This document shows, piece by piece, positions 17,834 to 27,203 of a stretch of 64,000 bases of DNA. Each line of letters opens with the position of its first letter. Position 1 is the stretch's first letter. Origin of the DNA: Arthrobacter sp. Soil782 (GTDB lineage Bacteria; Actinomycetota; Actinomycetes; Actinomycetales; Micrococcaceae); contig NZ_LMSO01000009.1 of assembly GCF_001428435.1 (NCBI RefSeq), forward strand, positions 67,237 through 131,236. The letters run 5' to 3'. Both the position numbers and the translations under genes were made by a program. Under the pieces are notes generated by a model. That model saw nothing but the letters and a program-made list of their open reading frames with translations. It ran no database searches and was not told where the DNA came from.

Positions 17834-18625
17834 TCAGCGCGCGCGGAGCTCAGCCACCACGAGGTCCGTGAGGCGTTCAGCACGCGCCGCATCGGCTGCC
17901 GGATCGGGAGAGCCGCCCACCAAAACGTCAACGACGGTGCTGCCCACAACGGCACGCACCGTGATGGATTCCTGGATGGTTCCGGGAACCTGCGCGGTGG
18001 TGCGCAGGGCAAGGTCCTCATCCGCGGCAGTATCAACGTCAACCTCCGAGACGGTGGTACTGATCTCCTGGTTGGACACCTCCATGGTGAACTCTGAGCA
18101 GGCGTCCAACTGGTCCCTGCCGGCGCGTAGCTGCGTGCGGGCTGCTTCCTTCGAGGCGAGGCCGGAGAGACTCACGGTGTCCGGCTGCAGCGAGGACTCC
18201 CCCGCGAAGGTCATCGCAGCGCGGCTGGCTTCAGCGGAAAGGCCCTCCGTACTGGATTCCGCGTACACGTTGCACTCCTCGGGAGTGACCACGATGTCCT
18301 CTGCCCTGCGGGCTCCCTCCTCCTCAAGGGCACGCAGCTCCGCGTCAGCGATGATCTGCGCATTAAGGGACTCCGCCTCGCTGACTGCCGCCAGCACCGC
18401 CTCGAGCTGTTCGGCGCTCAGTCGGGACCCGCTGCCCGGTGTGGAAGAAGGGGTTGCCGTTGGACTGGATGTGGCCGGGGCCGGCGTCCCTGAAGCCGGA
18501 GCGGCTGTTTCCGCCGCGGTTTGGGATGGCCGTTCCGGCGGCTGTCCGCGCGGCGGATCCGCGGTGCAGGCCGTCAACGCGAGACCCAGCGTTAATCCGC
18601 CGGCAAGACGAACCACACGCCTCAT
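17834..18625 (-). CDS. Predicted lipoprotein of unknown function
   Basis: The 263-aa product begins with a short basic n-region, a Leu/Ala-rich h-region and the lipobox LTAC (Cys20), so it should be lipid-anchored outside the membrane. A Pro/Ser/Thr/Ala linker (about 21-70) is followed by a helical Ala/Glu segment and a C-terminal alpha/beta domain (about 100-263). That domain has [14 protein letters not shown] and [10 protein letters not shown], whose two cysteines may form a disulfide. The layout recalls PknH-sensor-like lipoproteins, but I cannot assign a family. It is separated from proS by 109 nt. Confidence 0.75.
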   Translation of the reverse strand: MRRVVRLAGGLTLGLALTACTADPPRGQPPERPSQTAAETAAPASGTPAPATSSPTATPSSTPGSGSRLSAEQLEAVLAAVSEAESLNAQIIADAELRALEEEGARRAEDIVVTPEECNVYAESSTEGLSAEASRAAMTFAGESSLQPDTVSLSGLASKEAARTQLRAGRDQLDACSEFTMEVSNQEISTTVSEVDVDTAADEDLALRTTAQVPGTIQESITVRAVVGSTVVDVLVGGSPDPAADAARAERLTDLVVAELRAR

Positions 18626-18669
18626 GGTTGACCTTTCAGGACGGCGGGAAGGAGCGGCGGCGAAACGGT

Positions 18670-19563
18670 TCAGAAGAGCACCGTCGCAAACTCACCCGTC
18701 CGGGTAAACCCGACGGTCCGGTACAGCGCCAGGGCACGTGTGTTGAATGAATTGACGTAGAGACTGACAACGGGTGCAAGCTTGAGCGCCTCGTTCACCA
18801 CCGCCGACATATAGCCTGCACCCAGCCCCTGCCCGCGGTAAGCGGGATTGATCCAGACGCCCTGGACCTGGGCAGTAGTGGCCGAAACCGTTCCCAGTTC
18901 CGCCTTGAAGATCACCTGGCCCGCGTCGTCGAAATCCACCAGCGAGTGCCGCCTTCGAATCAGGTTGGCCACTCGCCGCCGGTAGTGCTCCTCGCCGCCG
19001 ACATACGGGGAGTAGCCCACTTCCTCCTCAAACATGGCCGCGCAGGCGGGCAGTATTTTTTCCAACTCAGACGGTTTGGTATGCCGGAGGGTGGAGGTGG
19101 GCGGCACCGGCGACGGCTCCCGGATCTCCAGCAGCGGTTGCTCGGACCGGACGTCGAACGGATCCGCGCTGAAGGAACTCAACGTGGACCAAATGCCCAT
19201 CACGGAAGCCGCGGGACCAAAAATGGAGGAAAAGCGGCGGCCGCTCTCGCCGAGGAGGGTTCCCAGGGCGGCGGCATCGCTACCCGCCATCCCCACAGGA
19301 ACAAGGTTGACCCCGGTCCAGCATGCGGAGACCATGCGTGAATCGTGGAACGCGCCGATCACTTCACCGCCGGACGACGAAGGTGCCGCCGTTCCTGCTG
19401 CCTCCAGATGCGCAGCCATGAAGACATTGGCCGTGCTGTCCGTGTTCACCAGCTGCCAGAGATCACAGGTGTCTTTCCCGCCCAGGGTACGGAATGCAAC
19501 TCCGCCCGGGGTGTGCTTACCGGACGGAAACCACGGGGCTACCCGAGCCAGCAGTTTCGCCAT
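18670..19563 (-). CDS. GNAT acetyltransferase with DUF4081 N-terminal domain
   Basis: This 297-aa protein has two halves. Residues 1-150 match the DUF4081 type found fused to GNAT domains in actinobacteria. The second half is a GNAT domain with [24 protein letters not shown], whose R-G-Q-G-L-G loop binds the pyrophosphate of acetyl-CoA. It ends with [31 protein letters not shown]. The substrate is unknown. ATG at 19563 is chosen over an in-frame TTG at 19587. The gene overlaps the end of ispG by 47 nt, which implies co-transcription and probable coupling. Confidence 0.82.
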   Translation of the reverse strand: MAKLLARVAPWFPSGKHTPGGVAFRTLGGKDTCDLWQLVNTDSTANVFMAAHLEAAGTAAPSSSGGEVIGAFHDSRMVSACWTGVNLVPVGMAGSDAAALGTLLGESGRRFSSIFGPAASVMGIWSTLSSFSADPFDVRSEQPLLEIREPSPVPPTSTLRHTKPSELEKILPACAAMFEEEVGYSPYVGGEEHYRRRVANLIRRRHSLVDFDDAGQVIFKAELGTVSATTAQVQGVWINPAYRGQGLGAGYMSAVVNEALKLAPVVSLYVNSFNTRALALYRTVGFTRTGEFATVLF

Positions 19564-20683
19564 CGGTTTCGCCCATCTCTTCTGCAATCCTCATTGCTTC
19601 TTCAATGAGTGTCTCAACAATCTGGTCCTCAGGAACAGTCTTAATGACCTCTCCCTTGACGAAAATCTGCCCCTTCCCGTTTCCGGAGGCAACGCCGAGG
19701 TCAGCTTCACGTGCTTCGCCGGGACCGTTCACCACGCAACCCATGACCGCGACCCGCAACGGGACCTCCATGCCCTCAAGCCCGGCGGTCACCTGCTCGG
19801 CGAGGGTATACACGTCCACCTGGGCGCGGCCGCAGGACGGACAGGAGACTATATCCAGCTTGCGCGGGCGCAGGTTCAGCGACTGCAGAATCTGGTTTCC
19901 GACCTTGATTTCTTCAACGGGAGGCGCTGAGAGCGAGACCCGGATGGTGTCCCCGATTCCCTTGGCGAGTAGTGCGCCGAACGCAGTGGCCGACTTGATG
20001 GTGCCCTGGAAAGCCGGGCCGGCTTCAGTCACACCCAGGTGCAAGGGCCAGTCGCCCCGCTCAGCGAGCAGCTCATAGGCGCGCACCATCACCACTGGGT
20101 CATTGTGCTTGACGGAGATCTTGAAGTCATGGAAATCGTGTTCCTCGAACAGGGAGGCTTCCCAGACGGCCGATTCAACGAGCGCCTCAGGAGTTGCCTT
20201 GCCGTACTTCTGAAGCAGGCGTGGGTCGAGGGAGCCTGCATTGACGCCGATCCGGATGGAGGTTCCTGCAGCCTTCGCGGCCGCGGCGATTTCCTTGACC
20301 TGGTCATCGAACTTCCGGATATTGCCGGGGTTGACCCGGACAGCAGCACAGCCCGCATCGATGGCTGCAAACACGTACTTCGGTTGGAAGTGGATGTCCG
20401 CGATAACCGGTATCTGCGACTTCCTGGCGATGATGGGCAGCGCTTCGGCGTCATCCGCGGAGGGGCAGGCTACCCGGACGATGTCGCAGCCTGAAGCCGT
20501 CAGCTCGGCGATCTGCTGCAGGGTGGCGTTGATGTCCGTGGTGGGCGTGGTGGTCATTGACTGCACGCTGATAGGCGAGTCCGAGCCCACCCCTACGGAA
20601 CCCACCTTGATCTGGCGGGTCTTGCGCCGCGGTGCCAGTGTTGGCGGCGGAGCGGCAGGCATTCCGAGATTGACCGAGGTCAA
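19517..20683 (-). CDS. ispG: 4-hydroxy-3-methylbut-2-enyl diphosphate synthase
   Basis: IspG (GcpE) reduces methylerythritol cyclodiphosphate to HMBPP in the MEP isoprenoid pathway. The 388-aa protein has the TIM-barrel start [39 protein letters not shown] and RVNPGNIR. The three [4Fe-4S] ligands are Cys281 and Cys284 (SCPSCGRAQ) and Cys316 ([10 protein letters not shown]). It lacks the central insertion seen in plant enzymes. It shares the region with dxr, the second enzyme of the pathway, separated by rseP and the SatD-like pair. Confidence 0.97.
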   Translation of the reverse strand: MTSVNLGMPAAPPPTLAPRRKTRQIKVGSVGVGSDSPISVQSMTTTPTTDINATLQQIAELTASGCDIVRVACPSADDAEALPIIARKSQIPVIADIHFQPKYVFAAIDAGCAAVRVNPGNIRKFDDQVKEIAAAAKAAGTSIRIGVNAGSLDPRLLQKYGKATPEALVESAVWEASLFEEHDFHDFKISVKHNDPVVMVRAYELLAERGDWPLHLGVTEAGPAFQGTIKSATAFGALLAKGIGDTIRVSLSAPPVEEIKVGNQILQSLNLRPRKLDIVSCPSCGRAQVDVYTLAEQVTAGLEGMEVPLRVAVMGCVVNGPGEAREADLGVASGNGKGQIFVKGEVIKTVPEDQIVETLIEEAMRIAEEMGETDGETAGSGSPVVSVR

Positions 20684-20749
20684 AATGTCCTCCAGGGCTA
20701 GATTCTTGGCTGGATGTGGATGGATACGTTACTGATCGCTACCGACCAG

Positions 20750-21046
20750 TCAGCGATCCGCATGTTCGGCGAGAACGCCAATCACTGGATTCCACTGCGT
20801 TGTCTTGACCGCGGAGATGACACCTGCAGCGGCAAAAGGATCCTGCTTCAGCAGCTCATTGAGCTGTGCTTCACCGTCCGCGACGAAAAGCAGCAGCGCT
20901 CCCGCGTTGTCTACGAAAGGCCCGGATGCAAGGACGCTTCCCTGGCTGACCAGCTGGTTCAGCCACTCCCGGTGTGCGGGACGGCACTCATCCCGGCTGG
21001 CTGCGGATTCAGCGCCATACACGTACTCGACTGCGAAAACACTCAT
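20750..21046 (-). CDS. YciI family protein
   Basis: This 98-aa protein has the dimeric alpha+beta barrel fold of YciI. Visible motifs are FAVEYVYG, RPAHREWLNQLVSQGSVLASGPF and LLKQDPFAAAGVISAVKTTQWNPVIG; the His in RPAHREW and the Asp in DPF are the conserved candidates for the active site. Its biological role is unknown. It lies between ispG and the membrane gene at 21064, all on the minus strand. Confidence 0.85.
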   Translation of the reverse strand: MSVFAVEYVYGAESAASRDECRPAHREWLNQLVSQGSVLASGPFVDNAGALLLFVADGEAQLNELLKQDPFAAAGVISAVKTTQWNPVIGVLAEHADR

Positions 21047-21063
21047 GGCTCCACCCTACGTGA

Positions 21064-21498
21064 TCAGAGCAGGTAGACGGCTGTGAGTCCCGCGACAGCG
21101 CAGGCCCACAACAACGACGTCAGCGTCCCGATGATGAACCGTTCGGCGGCCGCGGGCGTTTCCTTCAGCTCCGCGTAACGCCCCAGTCCCTTGATGGCGA
21201 CGACGTAGGCAATGGCAACCGGTTCGTTCAATAGAATTGCGAGCGCCACACCCGTGCGCTCCAGGATGCCGATCACCAGCCCGCCGCGGAGCACACCCGG
21301 TGTGTCCGGAGCGGCCTTCTCGAGCGCCGCTTCCGTTTCACCCGTTACCTCGGCAGCGGGCGTCTCACTGTTGGTGACGGGGGCAGGCGGCCGCTTCTGG
21401 TCATCAACAGCACGCGCCAGGCGCAGGACGGCGAGCGTGATGGGAGAGCCCAGGCCGCCTGCAACGACGAGCGCCATAACGCCCCAAAAAAATTCCAC
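21064..21498 (-). CDS. Membrane protein paired with SatD-like regulator
   Basis: The 144-aa protein has about four hydrophobic segments separated by a polar Glu/Pro/Thr-rich stretch (about residues 35-68). It has a conserved-looking core LERTGVALAILLNEPVAIAYVVAIKGLGRYAELKE and AERFIIGTLTSLLWACAVAG. GTG at 21498 shares one base with the stop of the SatD-like gene (TAGTG), with AGGGA upstream. This tight coupling suggests that the two proteins act together. In streptococci satD lies next to the membrane gene satE; whether this protein is equivalent is inference. Confidence 0.7.
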   Translation of the reverse strand: MEFFWGVMALVVAGGLGSPITLAVLRLARAVDDQKRPPAPVTNSETPAAEVTGETEAALEKAAPDTPGVLRGGLVIGILERTGVALAILLNEPVAIAYVVAIKGLGRYAELKETPAAAERFIIGTLTSLLWACAVAGLTAVYLL

Positions 21499-22118
21499 TA
21501 TTCCCTTACCCCATCTGCGGTGTGCCCAGCATCTGCACTTGCCAGCTGCAACAATACTGCGGCGGCGGGACGGGCAGCCCACTCTTCGATCCAGGCTGAT
21601 CGGAAGACCGCCTTGCTGACCGCTTGCGGGCTGATATCCAGCGTCCTGGCCACCGCCGATTGGCTCCCTCTCTGCTGCGGTTCGAGCAGGTCCAGGATGC
21701 GCCATTCCGCATCGGTCCGGTGCATGACGAACCGTCCAATGAGCGAGAGCACCCCTTCCGCGTCAGCGGCGCCGTCTGCACCCTCCACGGCGAGCGGCGC
21801 ACGGTCACCTGTTTTCTTTGCCCGCTCGACGGCGGCTCTTGCAGCCACGAAGGCGCTCCCCCTTCCCTCGCGCGGGGTCGCCGGCAGCGGAAGCTCCACT
21901 GTGCCGATGCCGATGCCGACATACCATCCGCCGGAACGCAGGCAGCGCAACGCAGCTTCAACAACGTCTTCCCCGGCCGCCAGGACTCCCTGGATCTCAT
22001 CCCCCACTGACCGCTCGAACGGAACGGCTGCGGGGACCCCCTCCAGATAGTTGAGCAGGGCGGGAACGCGGTCGGGCTCGTTGGTGCTGTTCCGCTGATC
22101 GATCGTCAGAACGTACAT
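21498..22118 (-). CDS. SatD-like protein with C-terminal helix-turn-helix
   Basis: The 206-aa protein begins MYVLTIDQRNS and has SVGDEIQGVL (residues 37-46) and YVGIGIGTVELP (66-77), then SAFVAARAAVERAKK. This combination is characteristic of SatD-type proteins and recalls nucleotide-cyclase-like folds. Residues 151-172 (GSQSAVARTLDISPQAVSKA) form a helix-turn-helix. It is therefore probably a transcription factor with a ligand-binding N-domain. The upstream gap 22119-22182 is very AT-rich and holds two dyads (22134-22184) that are plausible autoregulatory operators. The downstream partner is the coupled membrane gene. Confidence 0.7.
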   Translation of the reverse strand: MYVLTIDQRNSTNEPDRVPALLNYLEGVPAAVPFERSVGDEIQGVLAAGEDVVEAALRCLRSGGWYVGIGIGTVELPLPATPREGRGSAFVAARAAVERAKKTGDRAPLAVEGADGAADAEGVLSLIGRFVMHRTDAEWRILDLLEPQQRGSQSAVARTLDISPQAVSKAVFRSAWIEEWAARPAAAVLLQLASADAGHTADGVRE

Positions 22119-22133
22119 ACTCGAACCTTAGAA

Positions 22134-22184
22134 GGTTGATCTTGAAAATTCAACCAATATAAGGTGAATTTATAAATTCAACCT
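22134..22184. promoter_or_regulatory. Two AT-rich dyads before the SatD-like gene
   Basis: The first dyad (22134-22155) has arms GGTTGA and TCAACC. The second (22163-22183) has GGTGAATTTA opposite AAATTCAACC, symmetric apart from one missing base. Both share the half-site GGTTGAAT and lie 29 nt apart. The block contrasts sharply with the GC-rich surroundings. It is the likely operator/promoter of the divergon start at 22118. Confidence 0.6.
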
Positions 22185-23532
22185 ATCCGAAAAGATCCAC
22201 CGGCTTCACGATGTCGGCGTAAATGAGAAGCGCACCCATTCCCATCAGCAGAATCGCGACGGCGTAGGTCACGGGCAGCAGCTTCGCCATATCGAATGGC
22301 CCCGGGTCCGGGCGTTTGAAGAGTTTAGCCACGCCGCGCCGCAGTCCCTCCCACAACGCGCCGGCTACATGGCCGCCGTCGAGCGGCAGGAGCGGAATCA
22401 GGTTGAACACGAACAGCGCCAGGTTCACGCCTCCCACCAGGCCGACCAACGTCGCTGCACGGGCTTCCAAGGGGATTTCCTCCATAGCGGAGACCTCCCC
22501 TGCGATCCGGCCGACACCCACCACGCTGATGGGGCCATTGGGATCACGCGGTGCGTCGGAGAACGCGGCTTCGGCCACCTGCGCGACACGTTGAGGCAGA
22601 TTGAGCACGACGCCGGTCACGCGGACCAGGCTCTCGCCCACCGCCGGCATCACTTCCGAAGCCGGCTGCGGCACCAGTTCCTGCTGGGACCCGACCCCGA
22701 TAAAACCGACTTCCTGCATGACCGGCGTGCCGTCGTCATTGAGCATTGCCCTGCCGTCGACGTCGGGGACGGGGCGCTCGGTGAGCAGCGGTTCAATGGT
22801 TGCGTTGATCGTCTCGCCGTCCCGAACGTAGGTGATCGGCACTTCCTGGCCGGCTGCATCCCGGATCCAGGACGAGAGTTCGCTCCAACTCGTCACCTCG
22901 CGTCCGTCGAAAGCTACGATGCGGTCCCCCGGCTGGAGCCCGGCTTCGAAAGCGGGAGCGGCCGGATCCGCGGGGCCGCAGTCTGTCTGACCGGTCTCCT
23001 GCTGCTGATCGGCCGCAACCACGCACTGATACACCTCTGAGACCCTGGTGGTTGCCTGCGCGGATCCGAAGCCCATGATGAGGACGGCGAACATGATGAT
23101 GCCGATCAGCAGGTTCATCAGCGGCCCACCGAGCATGATCACAATCCGCTTCCAGATGGGCAGCTTGTAGAACACCCTGTTCTCGTCACCGGGCTGGAGC
23201 TGTTCGGCTGCCGCCTGGCGGGCATCTGCTGCAAGCTGCTGGAACATACCGGTGCTGGACTGGCGGACTGTTGCGCCGCCGTCGGCCTTGTTCGCCGGAG
23301 GAAACATACCGACCATGGACACGTAGCCGCCCAGCGGGAGGGCCTTGACGCCGTACTCGGTTTCGCCCCTGCGACGGGAGAAGACGGTGGGACCGAACCC
23401 GATCATGTACTGCGTGACCCGCACCTTGAAGAGTTTCGCCGGCAGCAGGTGGCCCACCTCGTGCAGCGCAATGGAGGCCGCGATGCCGACGGCCACAAAG
23501 AGCACGCCGGCTATGAACAGCACAATGGTCAC
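22183..23532 (-). CDS. rseP: Site-2 membrane zinc protease (RseP/Rip1 type)
   Basis: This is an intramembrane M50 metalloprotease that cleaves anti-sigma factors or similar single-pass proteins. The 449-aa protein has HEVGH at residues 24-28 in the first helix (zinc ligands His24, His28; Glu25 base), LKALPLGGYVSMVGMF-like GVKALPLGGYVSMVGM, a PDZ domain (about 190-270, with FEAGLQPGDRIVAFDG) and the third ligand in NLIPLLPLDGGH near residue 385. The gene follows dxr by 27 nt, the common actinobacterial order dxr-rip1-ispG. Confidence 0.93.
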   Translation of the reverse strand: MTIVLFIAGVLFVAVGIAASIALHEVGHLLPAKLFKVRVTQYMIGFGPTVFSRRRGETEYGVKALPLGGYVSMVGMFPPANKADGGATVRQSSTGMFQQLAADARQAAAEQLQPGDENRVFYKLPIWKRIVIMLGGPLMNLLIGIIMFAVLIMGFGSAQATTRVSEVYQCVVAADQQQETGQTDCGPADPAAPAFEAGLQPGDRIVAFDGREVTSWSELSSWIRDAAGQEVPITYVRDGETINATIEPLLTERPVPDVDGRAMLNDDGTPVMQEVGFIGVGSQQELVPQPASEVMPAVGESLVRVTGVVLNLPQRVAQVAEAAFSDAPRDPNGPISVVGVGRIAGEVSAMEEIPLEARAATLVGLVGGVNLALFVFNLIPLLPLDGGHVAGALWEGLRRGVAKLFKRPDPGPFDMAKLLPVTYAVAILLMGMGALLIYADIVKPVDLFG

Positions 23533-23559
23533 TCGTCAGTTCCTTCTCGGTGGTAAGTC

Positions 23560-24777
23560 TCAGTCCTGGAAACCACAACGAATCCGAGCCCGGCGCCGTG
23601 CCCAGGTTTCGGCGTCGAGCACTGACTGCAGGGTGAGGTGCGCTTCGCTGGTATGGTCTTCGACCACGGAGCGCACGGTGTCCACGATATCCGTAAAGCC
23701 GATCCGGCCGGCGTGGAATGCCGTTACTGCCTCCTCGTTTGCTGCGTTGTAGACCGCCATGAAGGTCCCCCCGCGCGCCGCTGCGTCCTTTGCAAGCGCA
23801 ACGGCGGGGAATGCGTCCACATCCAGCGGTTCAAACGTCCAGGAGGTGGCCGTGGTCCAGTCGCACGCCGATGCTGCGCCGCGTACGCGGTTTGGCCAGC
23901 CGATACCGAGGGCGATGGGCAGCCGCATGTCCGGTGGCGAGGCCTGGGCGATGGTGGAGCCGTCAATGAACTCCACCATCGAGTGCACCACGGATTGCGG
24001 GTGCACGACGACGTCGATCCGGTCGAGCGGCACGTCAAACAGCAGGTGCGCCTCAATCACTTCGAGGGCCTTGTTCACCATGGTGGCGGAGTTGGTAGTG
24101 ACCATCAGCCCCATGTCCCAGGTGGGGTGGGCGAGTGCTTCCGCAGGGGTGACCGACGCCATTTCGGCGCGGGACCGACCCCGGAACGGGCCGCCGGAAG
24201 CTGTGAGCACCAGGCGCTGAACCTCCTCGGCGGTTCCGGAGCGGAGTGCCTGGGCAATGGCGGAGTGCTCAGAATCGACGGGAACGATCTGCCCCGGACG
24301 GGCCGCGTCACGGACCAGTTGACCGCCGGTGATGAGCGATTCCTTGTTGGCGAGCGCCAGGAGATGGCCCTGCTTCAGCGCGGCAAGGGTAGGTGCAAGA
24401 CCGATCGAACCGGTGATGGCGTTGAGAACGACGTCGGCGTCCGGCCGGGCGGCAAGGCCGGCGGATGCGTCGGGACCAGTGAGCAGTTCCGGCCGGTACC
24501 CCGCTTTGCCTGCCTTCCGGGCGGCGTCAGAGATAGCGGCGTTGAGTTCCTCCTCAGAGCTGGCCGCCGCGGCCACCGCCGGAGCATCGGCCTTCACCGC
24601 TTGTTCAGCGAGCAGCGCCAGGTTGGATCCTCCGGCGGAGAGACCCGCGACCGTGAACAGGTGCGGAGACTGTGCGATGACATCCAGAGCCTGGGTACCG
24701 ACTGAACCGGTGGATCCAAGAATGATGACGCGACGCGCGGACTGTGCAGGGTCGGGTTGGGGCAGCGGGAACTCCAT
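23560..24777 (-). CDS. dxr: 1-deoxy-D-xylulose 5-phosphate reductoisomerase
   Basis: Dxr makes methylerythritol 4-phosphate, the committed step of the MEP pathway. The 405-aa protein has the NADPH-binding loop [13 protein letters not shown] (about residues 18-31), [12 protein letters not shown], the metal/substrate motif [28 protein letters not shown] and the C-terminal [21 protein letters not shown] at 24777 is preceded by GGGGAG; an in-frame GTG at 24795 is an alternative. The frame is open to 24909 but that part overlaps the start of the divergent epimerase gene. Confidence 0.95.
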   Translation of the reverse strand: MEFPLPQPDPAQSARRVIILGSTGSVGTQALDVIAQSPHLFTVAGLSAGGSNLALLAEQAVKADAPAVAAAASSEEELNAAISDAARKAGKAGYRPELLTGPDASAGLAARPDADVVLNAITGSIGLAPTLAALKQGHLLALANKESLITGGQLVRDAARPGQIVPVDSEHSAIAQALRSGTAEEVQRLVLTASGGPFRGRSRAEMASVTPAEALAHPTWDMGLMVTTNSATMVNKALEVIEAHLLFDVPLDRIDVVVHPQSVVHSMVEFIDGSTIAQASPPDMRLPIALGIGWPNRVRGAASACDWTTATSWTFEPLDVDAFPAVALAKDAAARGGTFMAVYNAANEEAVTAFHAGRIGFTDIVDTVRSVVEDHTSEAHLTLQSVLDAETWARRRARIRCGFQD

Positions 24778-24898
24778 CTCCCCAGTATCCCGCACTGCCT
24801 TGAGCGAGGCGGAACAACCGTCCTCTTGTCCCTTTGCACCTGCTCTGCCAAGGTATGGATATTTCTTGATCGTTGTCGATCGAAGCGGAGGACGGCGA

Positions 24899-25858
24899 GT
24901 GACTGGCATTCATGTGGTGGTCGGAGCCAGCGGCGGCACCGGCAGAGCGCTGGTACGCGAACTAGTCCGGCGCGGCCGGCAGGTACGGGCCATCAACCGC
25001 AGCGGCAGCATACCGGTGCCGGAGGGTGTGGAGGTTGCCGCCGGCGATGCAACCGACGCGGATCGGATGATTGAGCTGTGCCGGAGAGCGGCAGTTGTCT
25101 ACAACGCCGTCAACGTCCCCTTTGTGCAGTGGAGAGAGGCCTTCCCCAAAGCCGTTGATGGTGTGTTGGCCGGCGCGCGAGCCGCAGGTGCGGTCATGGT
25201 CTTCGCGGATGACACGTGGATGTACGGCCGGGTTGAAGGTGCGATGAGGGAGGATCTGCCCTATCGTCCGGTCAGCGACAAGGGGGTGTTGCGCGCGTGG
25301 CTCGCTGAGCGCGTTCTGGCCAGCCATTCCCGCGGCGAGGTCCGGACGGTGATAGCGCGGGCACCCGAACTCTATGGACCCCAGGTTGAGTCCCTCCTGG
25401 CCCGCAACCTCTTCGGGGCCGCCGTCAGCCGTTCGCCGGCGGTGTGGGTGGGTGCGATGGATCAGCCTCTCGGCCCGCTGTTCATTGACGATTTTGCCCG
25501 TGGAATGATCGAGCTCGGTGAGCAGGAGGCGGCCTATGGTTCGGTGTGGCATATTCCTACTCCGCCGGCAATAACCGCCCGGAAGTTCCTGTCAATCCTC
25601 GAAGCCGAGTCAGGTAGCCGAGTGCGCATGCTTCGGGTAGGCGCCGGAACCGCTCGGGCGCTCGGTCTGGTGTGGGAAGTGGCGCAGGAAGGTGCCGAAA
25701 TGCTCTACCAGTTTCACCAGCCGCACGTAGTGGATGCGAGCGCCTATCAGGAACGCTTCGGTCCGGTGGAACCGACAGCCTATGAGGACGGGATACGGCG
25801 TACTCTGCAGTGGTACCGCCAGTCACCGCGACAGCGGCTCATGTCACTCGGAGCCTGA
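24899..25858 (+). CDS. NAD(P)-dependent epimerase/dehydratase-like protein
   Basis: This is an extended SDR-like Rossmann protein of 319 aa. The nucleotide loop [10 protein letters not shown] (residues 9-18) and the later [11 protein letters not shown] fit the family, and so does the substrate-side helix [10 protein letters not shown]. The catalytic YxxxK tetrad is not obvious: the expected region reads [12 protein letters not shown], with Tyr but no Lys four residues on. It may be an atypical or non-oxidoreductase member (NmrA-like sensor, for example). GTG at 24899 follows a perfect GGAGGA at 6-7 nt, so the upstream open frame is discarded. It diverges from dxr. Confidence 0.78.
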   Translation: MTGIHVVVGASGGTGRALVRELVRRGRQVRAINRSGSIPVPEGVEVAAGDATDADRMIELCRRAAVVYNAVNVPFVQWREAFPKAVDGVLAGARAAGAVMVFADDTWMYGRVEGAMREDLPYRPVSDKGVLRAWLAERVLASHSRGEVRTVIARAPELYGPQVESLLARNLFGAAVSRSPAVWVGAMDQPLGPLFIDDFARGMIELGEQEAAYGSVWHIPTPPAITARKFLSILEAESGSRVRMLRVGAGTARALGLVWEVAQEGAEMLYQFHQPHVVDASAYQERFGPVEPTAYEDGIRRTLQWYRQSPRQRLMSLGA

Positions 25859-25882
25859 GGCGGCAACGCTCACACCATCGCG

Positions 25883-26695
25883 TTAGGGCTGGCCCGCCCG
25901 CCGGAGGGTCTGCTCTGCGTGGCGGAGGATCGGCCCATCGACCATCTTGCCGCGGAAGGTAAAGACGCCGCCCTCGTGCTGCGCCGCTGCCAGCACGTCG
26001 CGCGCGAACTGTTCCTCGTCGGCCGAAGGCTTGTAGGCCTCCCGAATGATGCTGACCTGGCTCGGGTGGATGCAGGCCTTCATACCAAAACCTGAAGCGA
26101 CGGCGTCACGCGCCTCCGCGGCGAGTCCGTCCACGTCCGGGATATTGACGTAGACCGAATCAACCGCCTGCTTTCCTGCAGCGGCCGCCGCCAGGAGGAC
26201 CGTGGAGCGGGCATGCATCGCGATGTCGCGGTAACTGCCGTCCTCCTTGCGGCTGCCCGTACCACCCAGCGAGGCAACCAGATCCTCGGCTCCCCACATG
26301 AGGGCGACGACGTTGGGTTCCTCGGCAAGCTCGGTCGCCTTGAGCACTCCGCACGCCGTCTCGCAGAGCGCGACAACACTGAAACCGTTTAGCGACCACA
26401 GGTCTTCTACGCCCTCCGCCTTGGCCAGCATGACCGTGCGGTACTGGGTGTCCCGAAGCGCCTGCAGGTCCAGCGCGAACTCGTGGCTCTGGGCGGGATT
26501 CACCCGCACGATGGTCCTCGCAGGATCAAGCGGGTTCGCGATCAGGGCTCCGCGGGCTGCTGCCTTGCTCTCGAGGGCAACCGCGTCTTCGAGGTCCAGG
26601 ATGACGGCGTCCGCGCGCTCGGCTGCCTTGGAGTACCGCTCGGGACGGTCAGCAGGGCAAAAGAGCAGGGCAGGGCCCATGCCGAAGTCAGTCAT
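25883..26695 (-). CDS. CitE-like CoA-ester lyase (HpcH/HpaI family)
   Basis: This 270-aa TIM-barrel lyase belongs to the citrate-lyase-beta-like family. Motifs are LFCPADRPERYSKAA, ADAVILDLEDAV, TIVRVNP (Arg64), AKAEGVED, ALCETACGV (Glu112 as metal ligand) and MWGAEDLVASLGG (Asp138). The gene is the last of the accD1-accA1-acad-scoAB-maoC operon and overlaps maoC by 8 nt. From memory, the Mycobacterium tuberculosis counterpart Rv2498c, in the same gene order, cleaves (R)-3-hydroxy-3-methylglutaryl-CoA and (S)-citramalyl-CoA. An HMG-CoA lyase role in leucine breakdown is therefore my best inference. Confidence 0.85.
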   Translation of the reverse strand: MTDFGMGPALLFCPADRPERYSKAAERADAVILDLEDAVALESKAAARGALIANPLDPARTIVRVNPAQSHEFALDLQALRDTQYRTVMLAKAEGVEDLWSLNGFSVVALCETACGVLKATELAEEPNVVALMWGAEDLVASLGGTGSRKEDGSYRDIAMHARSTVLLAAAAAGKQAVDSVYVNIPDVDGLAAEARDAVASGFGMKACIHPSQVSIIREAYKPSADEEQFARDVLAAAQHEGGVFTFRGKMVDGPILRHAEQTLRRAGQP

Positions 26696-27203
26696 GAACG
26701 CGCTCCCCGACTCCATGCGCGACCGCTGTCCACATCAGGACGGTGCGGGTAGCGAGCGCCACGATCTCGCCGTCCTGATTGCGTCCGGTATGTTTCATGG
26801 TCACGAGCCCCTGGCCGGGGCGGGACTTCGACGCCCGCTTCTCGGTGATCTCCGTCTCGGTGTACAGGGTGTCGCCATGGAAGACCGGCTTGGGGAAGGA
26901 AATGTCCGTCAGTCCCAGCTGCGCCACGATGGTCCCCTGCGTGAGCTGCGTGACTGACTGCCCGACGACGGTCGCCAGCGTCAGCATCGAGTTCACCAAC
27001 CGCTGCCCGAAGGGCTGTTCCCCGCTCCACGCAGCATCAAGATGCAGCGCCTGCGTATTCATGGTCATGGTGGTAAACAGGACGTTGTCCGCTTCAGTGA
27101 GCGTCCTGCCCGGGCGGTGCGCATACACCACGCCCGTCTGCAGTTCGTCATAGTAGAGGCCGCGCTGCACCACTGTTCCGGGCGCTGGTTCCTTACCGCT
27201 CAT
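26688..27203 (-). CDS. MaoC-type enoyl-CoA hydratase
   Basis: This 171-aa hot-dog-fold hydratase has the active-site pair His54 and Asp56 in [11 protein letters not shown], the family's usual place for the water-activating residues. [28 protein letters not shown] follows. ATG at 27203 overlaps the scoB stop by 11 nt and its own end overlaps the lyase gene by 8 nt. Position and neighbours suggest hydration of 3-methylglutaconyl-CoA to an HMG-CoA enantiomer, replacing the crotonase-type LiuC. The similar product Rv2499c of M. tuberculosis sits in the same order. Confidence 0.82.
   Translation of the reverse strand: MSGKEPAPGTVVQRGLYYDELQTGVVYAHRPGRTLTEADNVLFTTMTMNTQALHLDAAWSGEQPFGQRLVNSMLTLATVVGQSVTQLTQGTIVAQLGLTDISFPKPVFHGDTLYTETEITEKRASKSRPGQGLVTMKHTGRNQDGEIVALATRTVLMWTAVAHGVGERVHD

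Noticed and set aside
20734-20758. Terminator hairpin at the end of the YciI gene
   Set aside because: The 7-bp stem GATCGCT/AGCGATC overlaps the stop codon and has no U tract; it is too weak to call.
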